A DNA stretch of 64,000 nt from MWAR01 sp035388825 (GTDB taxonomy: Bacteria > Muiribacteriota > Ozemobacteria > Ozemobacterales > Ozemobacteraceae), in NCBI GenBank assembly GCA_035388825.1, contig DAOOQQ010000001.1:1-64000 (forward strand), written 5' to 3'. A program made the translations under genes and the position numbers. This document shows, piece after piece, positions 1-6,175 of this stretch; position 1 is the stretch's first letter; each line of letters starts with the position of its first letter. The notes beneath the pieces were generated by a model. The model was not told the DNA's origin, did no database searches, and saw only the letters and a program-made list of their open reading frames with translations.

Positions 1-53
1 CTTTTTAGGGCTGTATTTCAGAAGCCCTCATACACCACATCCATGGACTCTAA

Positions 54-83
54 CCCAAAGCCTTCCGCGGGGAGTTGGCATAG
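54..83 (+). pseudogene. hsdS 3'-end remnant (copy 1)
   Basis: The short reading frame ends in KAFRGELA followed by a stop. This matches the conserved tail of type I restriction specificity subunits (LAKAFRGEL, established for HsdS). A stop codon lies just upstream in the same frame, so only the tail survives. The 25 bases at 55-79 recur exactly at 1744-1768, on the other side of higBA. Confidence 0.6.
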
Positions 84-125
84 AAGCCGGCTGTATATGC
101 ATTCATGAGGAATGTCATATAATGT

Positions 126-144
126 ATTCACCCTATGGGTGAAT
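126..144. promoter_or_regulatory. palindrome, possible higBA operator
   Basis: A perfect inverted repeat (ATTCACCC-TAT-GGGTGAAT) lies about 40 bases upstream of the -35 box of higBA. HigA-type antitoxins autoregulate by binding palindromes near their promoter, so this is a candidate site. Binding is inferred. Confidence 0.45.
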
Positions 145-183
145 GAATATAAAATAAGATCATCCAATAACTGATAATTATAT

Positions 184-211
184 TTGACATTTCTGCGATT
201 CATCCTATTAT
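184..211 (+). promoter_or_regulatory. sigma-70-type promoter of higBA
   Basis: TTGACA (184-189), a 16-base spacer and TATTAT (206-211) form a near-consensus promoter. It is followed by a GGGAG-type ribosome site and the GTG start at 230. This supports the GTG start. Confidence 0.7.
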
Positions 212-229
212 TTAGATGGGAGTATCGTA

Positions 230-526
230 GTGAGATTTGTCATCGTGTCAAAAAAGTCGTTGGCTCTGTATACCGAACTCAAGGGCGCCGAACGATACCC
301 ACCGGGTATCGTCGACGCCTTCTTCGATGCCATCGCGATGATCGACGCTATCCAAGATGACAAAGAACTCCTGGCCTTCCGGGGGTATCACTTCGAAAAA
401 CTCAAAGGCAAACTCAAGGCATTCCATTCCCTCCGCCTCAACAAGCAGTACCGCCTTCTGGTAAAACTGCTGGAAGACGGCGAGGGCAAATACTTCGAGA
501 TTGCCGATATCGACGATTATCACTGA
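230..526 (+). CDS. higB: HigB-like toxin (RelE superfamily)
   Basis: A 98-residue basic protein with a GTG start 18 bases after a good -10 box. The sequence around residues 52-75 (FEKLKGKLKAFHSLRLNKQYR) has the typical HigB pattern, in which the toxin cuts translated mRNA at the ribosome (family knowledge). The HTH-containing antitoxin gene follows after 21 bases, in the toxin-first order typical of higBA. A degraded copy of its middle part lies at 1786-1824, so the locus was probably once duplicated. It could belong to another RelE subfamily, but the pairing supports HigB. Confidence 0.8.
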   Translation: MRFVIVSKKSLALYTELKGAERYPPGIVDAFFDAIAMIDAIQDDKELLAFRGYHFEKLKGKLKAFHSLRLNKQYRLLVKLLEDGEGKYFEIADIDDYH

Positions 527-547
527 TGAACGGAAGGGGGTGAAAGC

Positions 548-1663
548 ATGTTCACAAAACCCATACCGGCCCGGATGAACCCGCCGGGAAACCAGATCGC
601 CCGAGAGCTCGAAGCGCGCGGTTGGACCCAAAAAGATCTGGCCGACATCATGGGGCGTCCCGTCCAGGTGATCAACGAGATCATCAAGGGCACCAAGCAG
701 ATCACCGTCGAGACCGCGATGGAACTCGCTGCCACCTTTGGAAACGAGCCTGAAACCTGGATCAAACTCGAAACGCAATATAGGCTTTTCCTTGCAAGAG
801 GTTCTAAGGAGGCGAAAGAAAATGCCGGTATCAGCCTGCGAAGCAAGATCTACGATAAGGTTCCGCTTCCAGAGCTGATCAAGCGGAAATGGATTTCCGC
901 GGAGGGAAATCTCAGATCACATCTTCCCGAGCTTGAAGAGGCGGTTTGCAGGTTCCTTGGCATCGATACGATCGATGAGATGCCCCATGTTCCAGCGATG
1001 CGGCACACGCTGGCCAAGGATCAGAATGGAATGGCATTATTGGCCTGGATGCGTCGTGCCGAAGCTCTCGCCGGGACGCAAAATCCCGCGATGCCTTTCG
1101 AGCGCAAGAAGATCCCGGCTTTGATCGATGCTCTTCTCCCTCTTACTGCCGCCCCTGCTTCGGTGTCGAAGGTCCGGGACGTCCTGTTGAGCTTCGGAAT
1201 TCGGTTTGTCATCGTGCCGCACCTTTCCAAGACATACCTTGATGGGGCCGTCTTCTACCTGGACACGGAAACGCGTAAGAACCCCGTTGTGGCCATCACC
1301 ATGCGCTACGACCGGGTCGACTGGTTCTGGTTCACGCTTTTCCATGAACTCGCCCACCTCTTCAAGAACCATTATCCGGAGGGCGTGCTGGACGACGAAC
1401 GCATTTCCGAGAATGACAAGGCGAACGAAGAAGAAGCCGATTCCCTTGCAAAGGAGTGGCTCATCCCGGAGAGTGCGTATGCGCCATTTTCCGACAAGCA
1501 CTTCGTCAGCCTGCCTGATGTGAAAGCCCTCGCGCTTTGCTTGCGGCGCCACCCCGGAATCGTTCTCGGACGATTCCAGAAGGAAGGCAAGATATCCTAT
1601 TCTCGCCACCGGTCCTTCCTGGTTCGAGTCAAAATATATCTTGAGGAATTTATCGACAGATAA
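548..1663 (+). CDS. higA: HigA-type antitoxin fused to ImmA/IrrE-like metallopeptidase domain
   Basis: A 371-residue protein. Residues about 10-70 are an Xre-type helix-turn-helix (ARELEARGWTQKDLADIMG) that should bind DNA and autoregulate the operon. The C-terminal half contains FHELAHLFKNH (about residue 264), the HExxH zinc motif of ImmA/IrrE peptidases, followed by a downstream acidic EEEADSLAKEWL motif. Ordinary HigA is only about 100 residues, so this is the long HigA-peptidase form known from some loci. A strong ribosome site (GGGGGTG) precedes the ATG. It presumably neutralises the upstream HigB; the role of the peptidase half (antitoxin turnover or sensing) is inference. Confidence 0.8.
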   Translation: MFTKPIPARMNPPGNQIARELEARGWTQKDLADIMGRPVQVINEIIKGTKQITVETAMELAATFGNEPETWIKLETQYRLFLARGSKEAKENAGISLRSKIYDKVPLPELIKRKWISAEGNLRSHLPELEEAVCRFLGIDTIDEMPHVPAMRHTLAKDQNGMALLAWMRRAEALAGTQNPAMPFERKKIPALIDALLPLTAAPASVSKVRDVLLSFGIRFVIVPHLSKTYLDGAVFYLDTETRKNPVVAITMRYDRVDWFWFTLFHELAHLFKNHYPEGVLDDERISENDKANEEEADSLAKEWLIPESAYAPFSDKHFVSLPDVKALALCLRRHPGIVLGRFQKEGKISYSRHRSFLVRVKIYLEEFIDR

Positions 1664-1721
1664 ATCTTGGAACAATGTTCTAAAAGAAGCATTCCGGCGT
1701 TAGCGGCGCCGGAACATCTGA

Positions 1722-1772
1722 TCAAAAGCACCCCAATTTGTCGCCAAAGCCTTCCGCGGGGAGTTGGCGTAG
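1722..1772 (+). pseudogene. hsdS 3'-end remnant (copy 2)
   Basis: An open stretch ends in QFVAKAFRGELA and a stop, the HsdS C-terminal signature. It is preceded by an in-frame stop, and no target-recognition domain remains. It lies directly after higA and shares 25 identical bases with copy 1, so the toxin-antitoxin pair is bracketed by two hsdS tails. Confidence 0.65.
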
Positions 1773-1785
1773 GCACGGGCCTTTC

Positions 1786-1824
1786 TGGGTTTCACTGCGA
1801 AAACCTCAAAGGCAAGCTCGAGGC
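1786..1824 (+). pseudogene. higB fragment
   Basis: These 39 bases match bases 382-420 of the intact higB at 33 positions by eye and would encode FHCENLKGKLEA. No complete toxin can be read around them. The sequence after it (GCTTCCCGTTTTC, then CGAACG) resembles the one following the hsdS remnant near 2675, so this stretch is a mosaic of broken pieces. Confidence 0.55.
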
Positions 1825-1852
1825 TTCCCGTTTTCACCCACGAACGGCGCTT

Positions 1853-2209
1853 TCATTTCGATTTCTTCCGGCTCTTTTCCCGGCTGGTCACCCGTGCCTT
1901 GTTCATAAGGCTCTTGATGAGCTTCGCCCGGCGCCCGGCCTCGGCATAGAAGTTTTCATGCGCCCCGATCAGGAACACGGTCACTTTCTCCGCGTCTTCC
2001 TGAACGATGTATGCCGCCCGGTATGCGCCGCTTCCTTTCACGGAAAACTCCAGCGCTCGCGCCCCTTGCAGGTTTTGCGTGAGGGCATGTCCTTTTTCGT
2101 GATCTTCCTGCAACTTCCGCAGATGCTCGAGAATCTCGTCTTCGATCCTGGAAAGCCGCTTCAGATCCTTCGCCGCCTGGCTTGTCAGTTCGACGAGAAA
2201 TGCGGTCAT
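1853..2209 (-). CDS. RelE/ParE-superfamily toxin
   Basis: A 118-residue basic protein beginning MTAFLVELTSQAAKDLKRL, the usual RelE/ParE opening with strand, helix and basic surface. The core segment ARALEFSVKGSGAYRAAYIV fits the central strands with the conserved arginines, followed by a Lys/Arg-rich tail. It overlaps the upstream AbrB-type antitoxin gene by 4 bases, the standard antitoxin-first arrangement. It likely inhibits translation or gyrase when freed from its partner; which of the two cannot be told from sequence. Confidence 0.8.
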   Translation of the reverse strand: MTAFLVELTSQAAKDLKRLSRIEDEILEHLRKLQEDHEKGHALTQNLQGARALEFSVKGSGAYRAAYIVQEDAEKVTVFLIGAHENFYAEAGRRAKLIKSLMNKARVTSREKSRKKSK

Positions 2210-2463
2210 TTTCTTTTTCCGGGAGCCTTCCGCTTCTTCGCGTATTCATCGAGGGAAATGGTTTTCCCCTTCCGGCTCTCTTCGATCGCATGTTTGGCCA
2301 GGAATTCGAAGGGGTTTTCCGCCCGGGCAAGCCTCAGAATATCGTTCTTCTCGGGCTTGATGAAGAAAACGTCCCCCGGCTCGATGTTCATGAGTTCCCG
2401 GAGGTCGACGGGCAGGGCGAGACGGCCTTTGCTGTCGATTTTCGCTGACATGGTTCCCTTCAT
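2206..2463 (-). CDS. AbrB/MazE-type antitoxin
   Basis: An 85-residue protein. Residues 1-45 (KIDSKGRLALPVDLREL, then GDVFFI) form the swapped-hairpin AbrB/SpoVT DNA-binding fold. The charged, Lys-rich C-terminus would bind the toxin. It is transcribed with the RelE-like gene, which starts inside its last codons. The upstream region has two copies of a GTGGGA-N3-TCCCAC palindrome, as expected for a dimeric antitoxin that represses its own promoter. Confidence 0.8.
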   Translation of the reverse strand: MKGTMSAKIDSKGRLALPVDLRELMNIEPGDVFFIKPEKNDILRLARAENPFEFLAKHAIEESRKGKTISLDEYAKKRKAPGKRK

Positions 2464-2477
2464 GGGTTCGCCTCCTC

Positions 2478-2548
2478 GTGGGATAATCCCACCTTAAAAG
2501 TAACCCCTTTTACCGGTATTGGCAATTTGTTTGGTGGGAATTTCCCAC
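2478..2548 (-). promoter_or_regulatory. promoter with twin operators for AbrB/RelE pair
   Basis: Two palindromes, GTGGGA-TAA-TCCCAC at 2478-2492 and GTGGGA-ATT-TCCCAC at 2534-2548, have centres 56 bases apart. Between them, on the minus strand, are TTGCCA (2520-2525) and a weak TACTTT (2497-2502) with 17-base spacing. The layout fits cooperative autorepression by the antitoxin-toxin complex. Confidence 0.6.
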
Positions 2549-2566
2549 GCCAATCCAATTTCTCTC

Positions 2567-2673
2567 ATGCCGCCTTCGATTTCTGAGATTGTTCATCGGG
2601 TCGAAGGCTCGTGCGCCAATTGAATGTTGTCGAAGCCCGTTACAACAAGGCCATGGCGGTTGTCGACAAGCAC
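2567..2673 (+). pseudogene. hsdS 3'-region remnant, frameshifted (copy 3)
   Basis: One frame reads MPPSISEIVHRVEG, close to the HsdS motif PPLxEQxEIVxRVE that precedes the last coiled coil. It soon meets a stop. A second frame continues with EARYNKAMAVVDK, like the coiled-coil part of HsdS. CATGGCG-TTGTCGACAAGC is shared with copy 4 beyond the fic gene. The target-recognition domains are missing. Confidence 0.6.
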
Positions 2674-2707
2674 CAGGCTTCCCGTTTCCTCCCCCGAACG
2701 AAAGCGG

Positions 2708-3868
2708 TCAAGGGTTCTCCGTGCCTTCATTCAGGATGGAAAGATACGCGTCATACGCATAGAGCCGGTTTCGTCGCTTCCCTGTCAACTCTCGCGTCAG
2801 CTTCAGTTCGACGAGACACTCCATGGCGGAAGCTGCCGCTGCGAATGACAGCCCCGATCGGCGGCAGATTTCCTGGATGGTCGTAACCGGCCGGGCTTTG
2901 AGTGCATCGTGAACGCGTAACGAGGAGGAGGCGCGTCGCCCTTTCCCCATGATTCGTTCCCGGTCTTGCTGGAAGAGGGAAACGAGACGCTGGGCCGTTT
3001 CGACTGCGCCGTCGGCGGTCTGGCGAATACCATCGAGGAAAAAGTCGAGCCAGGATTCCCAATCCCCGGTCAGGCGGACGCGGGAGAGCAATTCATAGTA
3101 GGTTTCCCGATGGCGTTTGAAAAAGAGACTGAGATAGAGGAGGGGCTGGCGGAGAACCCCGGCGTGGCACAGCAGAAGAGTGATCAGCAGGCGGCCGACC
3201 CGGCCGTTCCCGTCCAGGAAGGGATGGATGGTTTCGAACTGGACGTGGGCAAGGCCGGCCTGGAGAAGCATCGGGAGCGGGGTAGCCTCGTCGTGGAGAA
3301 ACCGTTCCAGATCGCTCATGCACTGGGGAACCTCGGGATGTGGAGGCGGAACATACCTGGCATTTCCGGGGCGTGTGCCGCCAATCCAGTTCTGGGAGTG
3401 CCGGAACTCCCCCGGTTCCTTGTCACTGCCGCGACCTTTGGCCAGAAGGACGCCGTGGATCTCGCGAAGCAGACGATTCGACAGGGGAAAGCCCTCCTTC
3501 AGCCGCAGAAGGCCGTGTTCGAGGGCTGCTACGTAGTTTGAGACCTCGACGACGTCGTCGATAGGAACGCCAGGGACTTCCTCAATCTCGAAGAGGAGGA
3601 GATCTGACAGGGAAGACTGGGTTCCCTCGATCTGGGAAGACAGCACCGCTTCCTTCCGGATGTAGGTATAGAGAAAGAGCGTCGTATCAGGGAGTAAAGC
3701 GGATAGGCTGTCCAGGCGGCCGAGGGCCAGTGCGGCTGATTCCAATCGTGGAAGGCATGATGCCAGTTCGATAGGGGGTACGGGCGGAAGAGGGGTGGGA
3801 ATGAAGGCTTCGACCCGTTCCCCGCCGAAGGCAGTGACTTCGTAGCGTCCCGTGCAACCCCGCATCAT
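2708..3868 (-). CDS. Fic family protein (AMP-transferase type) with winged-helix tail
   Basis: A 386-residue protein. The inhibitory helix motif SSQIEGTQSS is at about 76-85. The Fic core motif HPFLDGNGRVGR is complete at about 214-225, with the His, acidic, Asn and both Arg residues used for transfer of AMP from ATP. Residues about 315-375 look like a winged helix that may bind DNA. The preceding motif makes it a class II (N-terminally inhibited) Fic enzyme. The start has a good GAGGAG site, and no antitoxin gene is adjacent. hsdS remnants flank it on both sides. The target is unknown; these proteins are common in defence and toxin islands. Confidence 0.85.
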   Translation of the reverse strand: MMRGCTGRYEVTAFGGERVEAFIPTPLPPVPPIELASCLPRLESAALALGRLDSLSALLPDTTLFLYTYIRKEAVLSSQIEGTQSSLSDLLLFEIEEVPGVPIDDVVEVSNYVAALEHGLLRLKEGFPLSNRLLREIHGVLLAKGRGSDKEPGEFRHSQNWIGGTRPGNARYVPPPHPEVPQCMSDLERFLHDEATPLPMLLQAGLAHVQFETIHPFLDGNGRVGRLLITLLLCHAGVLRQPLLYLSLFFKRHRETYYELLSRVRLTGDWESWLDFFLDGIRQTADGAVETAQRLVSLFQQDRERIMGKGRRASSSLRVHDALKARPVTTIQEICRRSGLSFAAAASAMECLVELKLTRELTGKRRNRLYAYDAYLSILNEGTENP

Positions 3869-4001
3869 GAACTGATCTCCTCGCCGGTATTCACGATTTC
3901 AAAATAGCGGCGTCGTTTATTTTTATTTAGTCGAAAAAACAAAATAACACGGCCAAAATCACCTGGCAATGCGTGCGTGCCCACGAAGAGGGTTTCATTC
4001 C

Positions 4002-4061
4002 ATGGCGTTTGTCGACAAGCTCATGCCCTCCAGCCTCGCCAAGGAGTTCCGCGGGGAGTAG
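4002..4061 (+). pseudogene. hsdS 3'-end remnant (copy 4)
   Basis: A 19-codon frame reads MAFVDKLMPSSLAKEFRGE and a stop. This is the HsdS ending (VDKLxxSxLAKAFRGEL) with minor changes. Nothing HsdS-like is readable upstream. It shares 19 of 20 bases with copy 3 at its start and the CCGCGGGGAG core with copies 1 and 2. Confidence 0.65.
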
Positions 4062-4082
4062 ATGGAGAGAAGGTTTTGCGGC

Positions 4083-4135
4083 TTGACATTCATCCTCCTG
4101 ATTTGATAAACGGGAAAGATTATTACATATTGTAA
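4083..4135 (+). promoter_or_regulatory. promoter and operator of the Xre-ImmA gene
   Basis: TTGACA (4083-4088) precedes an AT-rich tract with two possible -10 boxes: GATAAA at 4105-4110, or CATATT at 4126-4131 read from TTGATA at 4103. A perfect palindrome, TTACA-TAT-TGTAA (4123-4135), lies 20 bases before the ATG and could be the site for autorepression by the HTH protein. Confidence 0.5.
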
Positions 4136-4154
4136 ATCAAGAGAGGGAACATCT

Positions 4155-5219
4155 ATGTCTGCAAAACAACTTGTTGGCGAGCGTCTCAAGGGGGCGCGAA
4201 CGGCGCAGGGGCTTTCGCTGCGCGATCTTGCCGGCATGGTCGGCGTATCCGCGCAAGCCCTTTCCAACTACGAGCGGGGGGACGTCATGCCCGGGTCGGC
4301 GATGCTGATCAGCCTTGCCCGAGCCCTTCGGGTGAAAATCGAGTTCTTTTTCCGGCCGGTCACCATCGCCCTGGCGGATCTCGAATTCCGGAAGAAAAAC
4401 GCCCTGCAGGCCAAAGAGCAGCGTTCCATCATCGGTCGCATCCACGATTGGCTGGAGCGCTATGAGCAGATCGAGAGCCTGTTCCCTCACCGCATCGAAG
4501 ATACGTTCCTCGCGAGCGACAACCAACGAAACGTCTCGTCAGCCGATGAGGTCGAGGCAATTGCCATGGAGCTGAGGAATGCATGGAATCTCGGTCTGGC
4601 GCCGATCGAGAACATGACCGCCCTCCTCGAGGAACATGGAGTGCGGGTCTACCTCATCGGTGACACGACGGATTCCTTCGACGCCTGTGCCTTCCGAGCC
4701 AATGGTCGCTGTGGTATCGTCGCTCAGGCCGAGCTTCCCGGCGATCGCCTTCGCTTCAATCTCGCCCATGAACTCGGCTATCTGATCATCAACACCCTGG
4801 AAGAAGGTGACAAGCGCACGCGCGAAAAACCCACGATGCGATTCGCTGCCGCTTTCCTCGTTCCACAGGATGTCGCCATTCGGGAGCTTGGCCAGAAACG
4901 CCATCATCTCGACATCGATGAGCTCTACCTTCTCAAGCGGAAATACGGCCTCAGCATGAGTGCCTGGATCTACCGGGCGAAAGATCTCGACATCATCACA
5001 CCGTCTACTGCTCAGCACCTCTTCATGGCCTTCCGGAAACGCGGCTGGCTGACCCGGGAACCGGGTGAACCATACCCAACGGAATCTGAGCCCTCCATGA
5101 TGCGGCAACTGGTTCTGCGGGCCCATGCGGAATCGCTCATTTCCGAAAGCAAGGCTGCCGAGCTCCTGGGGTTGAATCTCAATCAATTCCGCCAAGAGAG
5201 CCTCGGCCAACATGTCTGA
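4155..5219 (+). CDS. Xre-type regulator with degenerate ImmA/IrrE peptidase domain
   Basis: A 354-residue protein. Residues about 6-62 are an Xre helix-turn-helix (LSLRDLAGMVGVSAQALSNY). The C-terminal part resembles ImmA/IrrE (COG2856), but the zinc motif reads HELGYL, so the second His of HExxH is Tyr. Proteolysis may therefore be lost, or the ligand may come from elsewhere. Family members usually act as antitoxin or stress-response regulators with a toxin gene alongside. Here the next gene starts at 5212, inside the last codons, but is cut short. The AGAGGG ribosome site fixes the start. Confidence 0.8.
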   Translation: MSAKQLVGERLKGARTAQGLSLRDLAGMVGVSAQALSNYERGDVMPGSAMLISLARALRVKIEFFFRPVTIALADLEFRKKNALQAKEQRSIIGRIHDWLERYEQIESLFPHRIEDTFLASDNQRNVSSADEVEAIAMELRNAWNLGLAPIENMTALLEEHGVRVYLIGDTTDSFDACAFRANGRCGIVAQAELPGDRLRFNLAHELGYLIINTLEEGDKRTREKPTMRFAAAFLVPQDVAIRELGQKRHHLDIDELYLLKRKYGLSMSAWIYRAKDLDIITPSTAQHLFMAFRKRGWLTREPGEPYPTESEPSMMRQLVLRAHAESLISESKAAELLGLNLNQFRQESLGQHV

Positions 5220-5391
5220 AGATGCTGGCAATCATTTTATCGACTCGCCGGTCCTGCTCGATTTTTACCTCGTCAACGCGCTTTCGCATTTTCTCAAACT
5301 TCCCTTTCGCCTCGTAACCGTCGATGTCATGGCTGCCGATCTCGAAATCTCTTCCCCGATCAGTTGGGGTCGGTCGTGTCGGCTCTTTTGA
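5212..5391 (+). pseudogene. truncated PIN-like toxin partner
   Basis: The ATG overlaps the end of the Xre-ImmA gene in another frame. The first 45 residues (FIDSPVLLDFYLVNAL, then RLVTVDVMAADLE) look like the start of a PIN-like nuclease, with the first Asp and hydrophobic strands. The remaining two thirds, with the other acidic residues, are gone. The frame ends after 59 codons inside the convergent gene at 5360-6049. Many Xre-ImmA proteins pair with such a toxin. The break probably marks the right border of the island. Confidence 0.5.
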
Positions 5392-6049
5392 ACAGCGTGT
5401 CGAAGAAGGCGCGGGTGTAGGTGGGCTTCCAGGGGACGAACGAGAACACGTCGCCCTGCTCCTCCTGTTTGAACAGGAGGGACATGCGCGGTCCGGGGGC
5501 GATGGGGTCGAACGAGCACAGCATCTCTGAAAGACCGTCGTGATCGACGTCGGAGAACCGGACGTGGCGCAGAACGGTTCCCTCCGGGACCTCGAGGCCG
5601 ATCACGTCGTTGCACCAAGCCGGATCGTCGGACGGGATGTCGAGATAGAAGGCATGCTTCCCCGGCGTGCCGTCGTTGCGCTTCCCTTCATAGGAGATCA
5701 GAAAGGCTTTCCGGGCGGGCTGGGCGGTGTACCAGAGCACCTCGATGCGGCCGTCGTCGACCTGGAACAGCGGGGAAACGTAGTGCTCCCAGGGGTTGCC
5801 GAAGGTGTCGACGAAGAGGAATGCCGAACCGGTGAACACGTAGAACCGGTCGGCGATCGCCCGGACGAACTCGAACTCGTTCACGCCGGTCGAAAGGTGC
5901 TTGGCCAGAACCCCGCGAACAGCATCCAGGGTGGTGTCCCCGCGATGGTCCTGCGACCGCTCGAAGCCGCGGCAGGTCTGGGCCAGGCCCGGGTCGGCGA
6001 ACGCGAACACCGCCAGAAAGAGAACCATCACGGCAAAACGGGTTTTCAT
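5360..6049 (-). CDS. secreted protein of unknown function
   Basis: A 229-residue protein with a clear signal peptide (MKTRFAVMVLFLAVFAFA, cleavage near LAQ at 24). The mature part has several Asp-rich strands, including DVDHDGLSEML, which resembles a single FG-GAP/EF-hand-like calcium loop, and four Cys residues. I do not recognise the family. It lies just outside the toxin island, and its 3' end overlaps the PIN-like remnant by about 30 bases. Confidence 0.75.
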   Translation of the reverse strand: MKTRFAVMVLFLAVFAFADPGLAQTCRGFERSQDHRGDTTLDAVRGVLAKHLSTGVNEFEFVRAIADRFYVFTGSAFLFVDTFGNPWEHYVSPLFQVDDGRIEVLWYTAQPARKAFLISYEGKRNDGTPGKHAFYLDIPSDDPAWCNDVIGLEVPEGTVLRHVRFSDVDHDGLSEMLCSFDPIAPGPRMSLLFKQEEQGDVFSFVPWKPTYTRAFFDTLFKRADTTDPN

Positions 6050-6175
6050 GCAAACCTCCGGTCGTTCAGGGTGCGATCTGTAGCCCCGATTGTAGCAGAA
6101 TCCGGGAGCCGGCTGGGCGATCCGCCGCGGTCGATCCGGATGGGGGATGCGACATGAATGAAACGGACCTCCGCG

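Noticed and set aside
18..203. Small minus-strand frame at the left edge
   Set aside because: It overlaps the higBA promoter region and an hsdS remnant, has no clear ribosome site, and the protein is unlike any family I know.
55..4061. Repeats around the toxin genes as integron attC sites
   Set aside because: Gene orientations are mixed, no RYYYAAC/GTTRRRY pair could be matched, and the repeats translate as HsdS tails.
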